Shown here: positions 60,840 through 64,000 of the stretch, in pieces
Position numbering within the stretch: position 1 is the first letter of the stretch
How the letters are laid out: every line of letters begins with the position of its first letter
Source: Pseudonocardia autotrophica
GTDB lineage: Bacteria > Actinomycetota > Actinomycetes > Mycobacteriales > Pseudonocardiaceae
Direction of reading: 5' to 3'
Assembly (NCBI RefSeq): GCF_000717175.1
Contig: NZ_JNYD01000021.1
Location: forward strand, 1 to 64,000
Length of the DNA stretch: 64,000 nt
The notes under the pieces: generated by a model
The model's database searches: none
The model's input: the letters and a program-made list of their open reading frames with translations, nothing else
What the model was told of the DNA's origin: nothing
Made by a program: the position numbers and the translations under genes

Positions 60840-62375
60840 TCAGATCCGTCGGTCGGCGGTGGTCCAGTACTCGTCGCGCAAGGCCCGTTTGAGGACCTTG
60901 CCGATCCCCGAACGCGGGAGTGCGCGGGTGATGACGCGCTTGGGTGCCTTGACCGAGCCGAGGTGGGCCTTGCAGGCTGCGATCAGCTCGTCCGGGTCGA
61001 TCGTGTGCCCAGGCCGGGTCTCGATCACCGCGGTCACGGCCTCACCCCACTTCGGGTCGGGGAGCCCGATGACCGCGCAGTCGTCGATGCCCGGGAAGGT
61101 GTGCAGGAAGGACTCGACCTCGGACGGGAAGACGTTGAAGCCACCCGTGATGATCATGTCCTTCTTGCGGTCGACGATGTAGACGAAGCCGTCCTCGTCG
61201 CGCAGGCCGACGTCGCCCGTCCCGTACCAACCGCCGGGTCTGCGGGTCTGGGCGGTCGCGTCGGGGTCCTGCCAGTAGCCGTCGAAGACCAGGTCGGACC
61301 GCACGACGATCTCGCCGCTCTCGCCGGGCCCGAGCAGGTTCCCGTCGTCGTCCATGATCTCGATCCGGGCGAGCGCCGAGGGTCGGCCGCAGGACGCCAG
61401 CCGACGACCGAGGACCGGGTCCGCTGCCGCCTGCGCGATCTCCGTGGTCTCGTGGACGGTGCAGATCAGCGGTGCTTCGGCCTGGCCGAAGGTCTGTGTC
61501 ATCACCGGGCCGAACACCTCGACCGCCTCGGCGAGCCGGTCCGGGGCCAGCGGGGCGCCGGCGATGAGGAACTGGCGGAGCGAGGAGTAGTCGTACCGGC
61601 GAACCTTCGGGTCGGCCAGTAGCTTGTAGAGGGCGGTCGGCGGGAGGAAGATCGCGGAGATCCGGTTGCGCTCGATCGACCCGAGCACCTGCTCGGGAAC
61701 CACCCCGTCGTGCACGACCACCCGTCCGCCCTGCGCGAGGGTCGGGAAGCAGACCAGGCCGGCAGCGTGCGTCATCGGGGTCGCGCACAGGTAGCGGGGC
61801 GGCTCCGGCTCACGCAGGTGGATCTGGAACCCCAGGCACATCAGGTGGATCTGGCGGTGGGTGATCGGGACCGCCTTCGACCGCCCCGTGGTCCCACCGG
61901 TCGGGAGGAGCATCGCGACGCCACCGGGCTCGAACGGCCGGTCCGGTACACGGGGACCCGTCGGCACCAGCCAGTCGTCGGCGTCGAAAGGCTGGGAGGG
62001 TTCGAGGCCGTCGACCAGTTTCTCCAGCTCGGCGGCCCGGTCGGCCAGATCGGGGTGATGGAGGATCCGCCGGCACCCGACCGTCGTCAGGAAGTCGGCC
62101 TGGTCCGCCGAACCGGAGACGACGTTGATGGCGGTCCAGATCGCCCCCGCACGGAGGATCCCCACGATGCACGCGAGCGCGAGCGGGTGGTTCCGGCTGA
62201 GGACACCGATCCGGTCCCCCGGCCGGACGCCGTCCCGGCGCAGTGCGCCCGCGATCCGGTGGGTCAGATCGCGGAACTCCTTGTGGGTGAGGACCGTGGT
62301 GCCGTCAGGATCGACGAGGCACGGATCGGTGGGCGCCGCGCGGGCGCCGCGGTCGATGTAGTCGACGAGCAGCAT
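60840..62375 (-). CDS. Acyl/aryl-CoA synthetase (AMP-forming)
   Basis: A 511-residue adenylate-forming ligase with an intact P-loop (MLLPTGGTTGRSKAVPITHR), TFGQAEAPLICTVHE, YGTGDVGLRDEDGFVYIVDR, KDMIITGGFNVFPSEVESFL and the C-terminal Lys in SGIGKVLKRALR. It is a close paralogue of the ligase at 40017-41570, with the same LATPMTHAAGLVCFPTLAQGG-type middle block. GAGG precedes ATG 62375. It leads the operon ligase-amidohydrolase-MIP18-Dabb, so an acid of that pathway is its substrate; whether aromatic or aliphatic cannot be told. Confidence 0.92.
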   Translation of the reverse strand: MLLVDYIDRGARAAPTDPCLVDPDGTTVLTHKEFRDLTHRIAGALRRDGVRPGDRIGVLSRNHPLALACIVGILRAGAIWTAINVVSGSADQADFLTTVGCRRILHHPDLADRAAELEKLVDGLEPSQPFDADDWLVPTGPRVPDRPFEPGGVAMLLPTGGTTGRSKAVPITHRQIHLMCLGFQIHLREPEPPRYLCATPMTHAAGLVCFPTLAQGGRVVVHDGVVPEQVLGSIERNRISAIFLPPTALYKLLADPKVRRYDYSSLRQFLIAGAPLAPDRLAEAVEVFGPVMTQTFGQAEAPLICTVHETTEIAQAAADPVLGRRLASCGRPSALARIEIMDDDGNLLGPGESGEIVVRSDLVFDGYWQDPDATAQTRRPGGWYGTGDVGLRDEDGFVYIVDRKKDMIITGGFNVFPSEVESFLHTFPGIDDCAVIGLPDPKWGEAVTAVIETRPGHTIDPDELIAACKAHLGSVKAPKRVITRALPRSGIGKVLKRALRDEYWTTADRRI

Positions 62376-62417
62376 GGGACGACCTCGGTGTCATCGTGGT
62401 GGGGTGGCGCGCAGGGG

Positions 62418-63290
62418 TCAGGAGACGAGGCTGCGAAGCAGGTCGCAGGCGTCGTCGATCACGCGGGATCCCGCCGGGATCTTCTTGGGCACCAGGGGTG
62501 CGTGGTGGATGATCCCGGGAATGCACACGTCCTCGGCCGTGCCGCCGGCGGTGCGGATCCGCTCGGCGAAGGCGTGCCCCTCGTCGCGCAGCGGGTCGAA
62601 CTCGGCGGTGACGACGACCGTGGGCGGGAACCCGCTCAGGTCGTTGGCGCGGAAGGGGAAGACGAGCGGGTCGTCCTCCTTCGCGTCGGGGGCGTACTGG
62701 GCGAACATCCAGTCCATCTGTTCGCCTGTGAGCATGTAGTCCTTGTCCAGAAGGTGCCGCGACTCGGTACCCGAGTCCCGATCCAGGACGGGGAGCATCA
62801 GGACGACGGCGCTCAGGCTGCGATCACGCAGTGCCGTCGCGGCCACGAGGCACCCCCCGCTGGACTCTCCCGCGAGGACCACCTTCCCGGAGCCGGACAG
62901 TGCGTCGAGCACGGCGGCGATCTCGTCGAGCTGGCGCGGGTAGGTCGCCTCGGGGGCGAGGGTGAAGTCGACGGCCACGACCGTGCAGCCGGACCGGTTG
63001 GCGAAGCGCCGGCACAGGGTGTCGTGGGTGTGCAGCCCGCACCGGGTGAACGAGCCGCCGTGCACGTAGACCACGGTGGCCAGGGGTTCGACGAACGGCG
63101 CGTACGTCCGCACCGGGACGCCGGCGACGATCCCGTCCTCGACGGAATGCACCTCCTCCCGCTCGAACCCGAGCGGGATCAAGGCCTCAACGCCCTCGCG
63201 CATCTCGGCGACCGACGTCTCAGACAGGGGCTTGGTGGGCTTGCTCGTGGCGTTCTCGATGAAGGCTGCTGCGGCTTGATCGAGCGGCAT
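62418..63290 (-). CDS. Alpha/beta hydrolase, hormone-sensitive-lipase type
   Basis: A 290-residue esterase. Oxyanion-hole motif YVHGGSFTRCG, nucleophile elbow GESSGG, catalytic Asp in VTAEFDPLRDEGHAFAERIR and His in IIHHAPLVPKK make a complete catalytic set. It would cleave short-chain esters or lactones. ATG 63290 opens directly after a perfect 14-bp palindrome; the reading frame extends upstream through that palindrome but is poor there. 42 nt before the CoA ligase gene on the same strand, so it is probably the first gene of that operon. Confidence 0.9.
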   Translation of the reverse strand: MPLDQAAAAFIENATSKPTKPLSETSVAEMREGVEALIPLGFEREEVHSVEDGIVAGVPVRTYAPFVEPLATVVYVHGGSFTRCGLHTHDTLCRRFANRSGCTVVAVDFTLAPEATYPRQLDEIAAVLDALSGSGKVVLAGESSGGCLVAATALRDRSLSAVVLMLPVLDRDSGTESRHLLDKDYMLTGEQMDWMFAQYAPDAKEDDPLVFPFRANDLSGFPPTVVVTAEFDPLRDEGHAFAERIRTAGGTAEDVCIPGIIHHAPLVPKKIPAGSRVIDDACDLLRSLVS

Positions 63291-63302
63291 GCACGAAACA
63301 AT

Positions 63303-63316
63303 ACACGACGTCGTGT
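63303..63316. promoter_or_regulatory. Perfect 14-bp palindrome at the hydrolase promoter
   Basis: ACACGACGTCGTGT, centred about 20 nt before the hydrolase ATG. Its size and position suit a TetR-family operator overlapping the promoter; the TetR gene at 58304-58978 downstream is the nearest candidate regulator. A second copy was not seen near that gene. Confidence 0.6.
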
Positions 63317-63495
63317 CTTGCTCAAGGGCATCGCTCGATTCGAGACCCGGAGGCCGGTACGAGGACCGTCGGGAGCCCAGGACGGAGGAGGCCCCGCGAC
63401 CACCCACTTCGTCGTGTCAGTCCGACCGCCCAGACCGGCGACACGCTGTGGACTTCCCGCTCGCGTCGGCGCCAGGACCGGCAGGATCTCGTCTG

Positions 63496-64000
63496 TCAGA
63501 CGCGGACCGGTTCGAGGTCCGTCCCCATCCAGCGCGCGATCGCGACGGTGCGGGCGTCCGTCCCGGGCTGTCCCATGACCTGCAGTCCGAACGGGAGACC
63601 GCCGACGCCCATCAGCGGGACGTTCACCGCGGGCGCGCCCAGCAACGAGCTCGGGAAGTTGAACCCCGGGTCCCCGGTGGGCCAGCGGACCGGCGGTTCG
63701 CCGGGCACGTCTCCGGACCAGATCGGGGCCGGCCCGCTCGACGTCGGGAGCAGGACGGCGTCGGTTCGGGTCGCCAGGAGCGCGTAGGCGGCCGTCAGCG
63801 CGGCGCGACGGCGGAGGGCGGCCTCGTAGCCCTCGGGACCGAGCCGGGCGGCGGTGTCGAAGAAGAATCGCTTGACCCGGTCGCTGAAGTCCGCGGGGCG
63901 GGCGAGCGCGAGGTCGCGGAACGCCCACGAGTGCTCCCAGGCGAGGATCCCGCTGCCGACCTCGGTCGCGCCGACAAGGGCCTGTTCGAAGCCTTCGACG
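63496..64000 (-). CDS. Amidase (AS family), C-terminal part
   Basis: The frame enters from beyond the right edge; 167 residues are present. AVLLPTSSGPAPIWSGDVPG, FNFPSSLLGAPAVNVPLMGV and GLPFGLQVMGQPGTDARTVA are the conserved C-terminal blocks of amidase-signature enzymes (Ser-cisSer-Lys hydrolases such as GatA-like amidases and nylon/acyl-amide hydrolases). The catalytic N-terminal part is outside the window. It would supply an acid by amide cleavage and probably belongs with the downstream ester hydrolase and CoA ligase, though 205 bp and a palindrome separate them. Confidence 0.85.
   Translation of the reverse strand, partial: VEGFEQALVGATEVGSGILAWEHSWAFRDLALARPADFSDRVKRFFFDTAARLGPEGYEAALRRRAALTAAYALLATRTDAVLLPTSSGPAPIWSGDVPGEPPVRWPTGDPGFNFPSSLLGAPAVNVPLMGVGGLPFGLQVMGQPGTDARTVAIARWMGTDLEPVRV

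Overview
The window is very GC-rich chromosomal DNA with no rRNA, tRNA, CRISPR array, insertion sequence or phage gene that I could recognise. Frequent GTG starts, ATGA/GTGA gene overlaps, a WhiB regulator, a 13E12/DUF222 HNH protein behind a mycobacterial-type LexA box, several luciferase-like (LLM) oxidoreductases and a WS/DGAT acyltransferase point to a high-GC actinobacterium. A soil Pseudonocardiales such as Pseudonocardia is my best guess, by inference only. Most of the window is catabolic: short regulator-plus-enzyme-plus-transporter modules side by side.

1-10 kb: the 5' end of a FadD-type ligase divergent from a TetR gene, an MHS-family transporter, a GAF-LuxR regulator, a two-subunit Tat-exported molybdenum hydroxylase followed by a 92-residue secreted protein, an SRPBCC protein, and an IclR regulator coupled to an APC permease. 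10-17.4 kb: an amine/amide module. A second APC permease, a copper amine oxidase and a His/Met-rich membrane protein are followed by a LuxR regulator and, convergently, both subunits of an N,N-dimethylformamidase (dmfA1-dmfA2). Amides would be split into formate plus amine here, and amines imported and oxidised.

17.5-31 kb: a GH13 (trehalose-synthase-like) enzyme coupled to an LLM oxidoreductase, a DUF2784 protein, a DUF6394-like protein with a TrkA-type K+ channel, a WS/DGAT acyltransferase, katG, an alanine-rich protein with 11-residue amphipathic repeats, a large LuxR ATPase and a cupin. 31-36 kb: the SOS-box HNH protein, an FAD oxidase fused to a SnoaL-like domain, and a lower-GC patch with one small membrane-anchored protein. 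35.5-42.3 kb: an acyl/acetoacetyl-CoA module (acyl-CoA ligase, two LLM oxidoreductases, SDR, acetoacetyl-CoA synthetase) divergent from a TetR gene with a clear palindromic operator. 42.3-47.8 kb: WhiB plus a coupled 77-residue protein, a MalT-like regulator, a UPF0158 gene broken by an in-frame TAG, and a pRiA4b ORF-3-like protein.

47.9-56 kb: an operon of ATP-dependent hydantoinase A and B, an MFS transporter and a sarcosine/N-methyltryptophan-type oxidase, divergent from a LysR gene with a palindromic site. It reads as N-methylhydantoin (creatinine) to sarcosine catabolism. 56-64 kb: an FAD monooxygenase, TetR, and an operon of CoA ligase, metal-dependent amidohydrolase, MIP18/PaaD-like protein and A/B-barrel protein, then an alpha/beta hydrolase behind a perfect 14-bp palindrome and the C-terminal part of an amidase. 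This last set looks like a pathway I cannot name. Several perfect GC-rich hairpins without U-tracts sit at gene ends and probably act as terminators.
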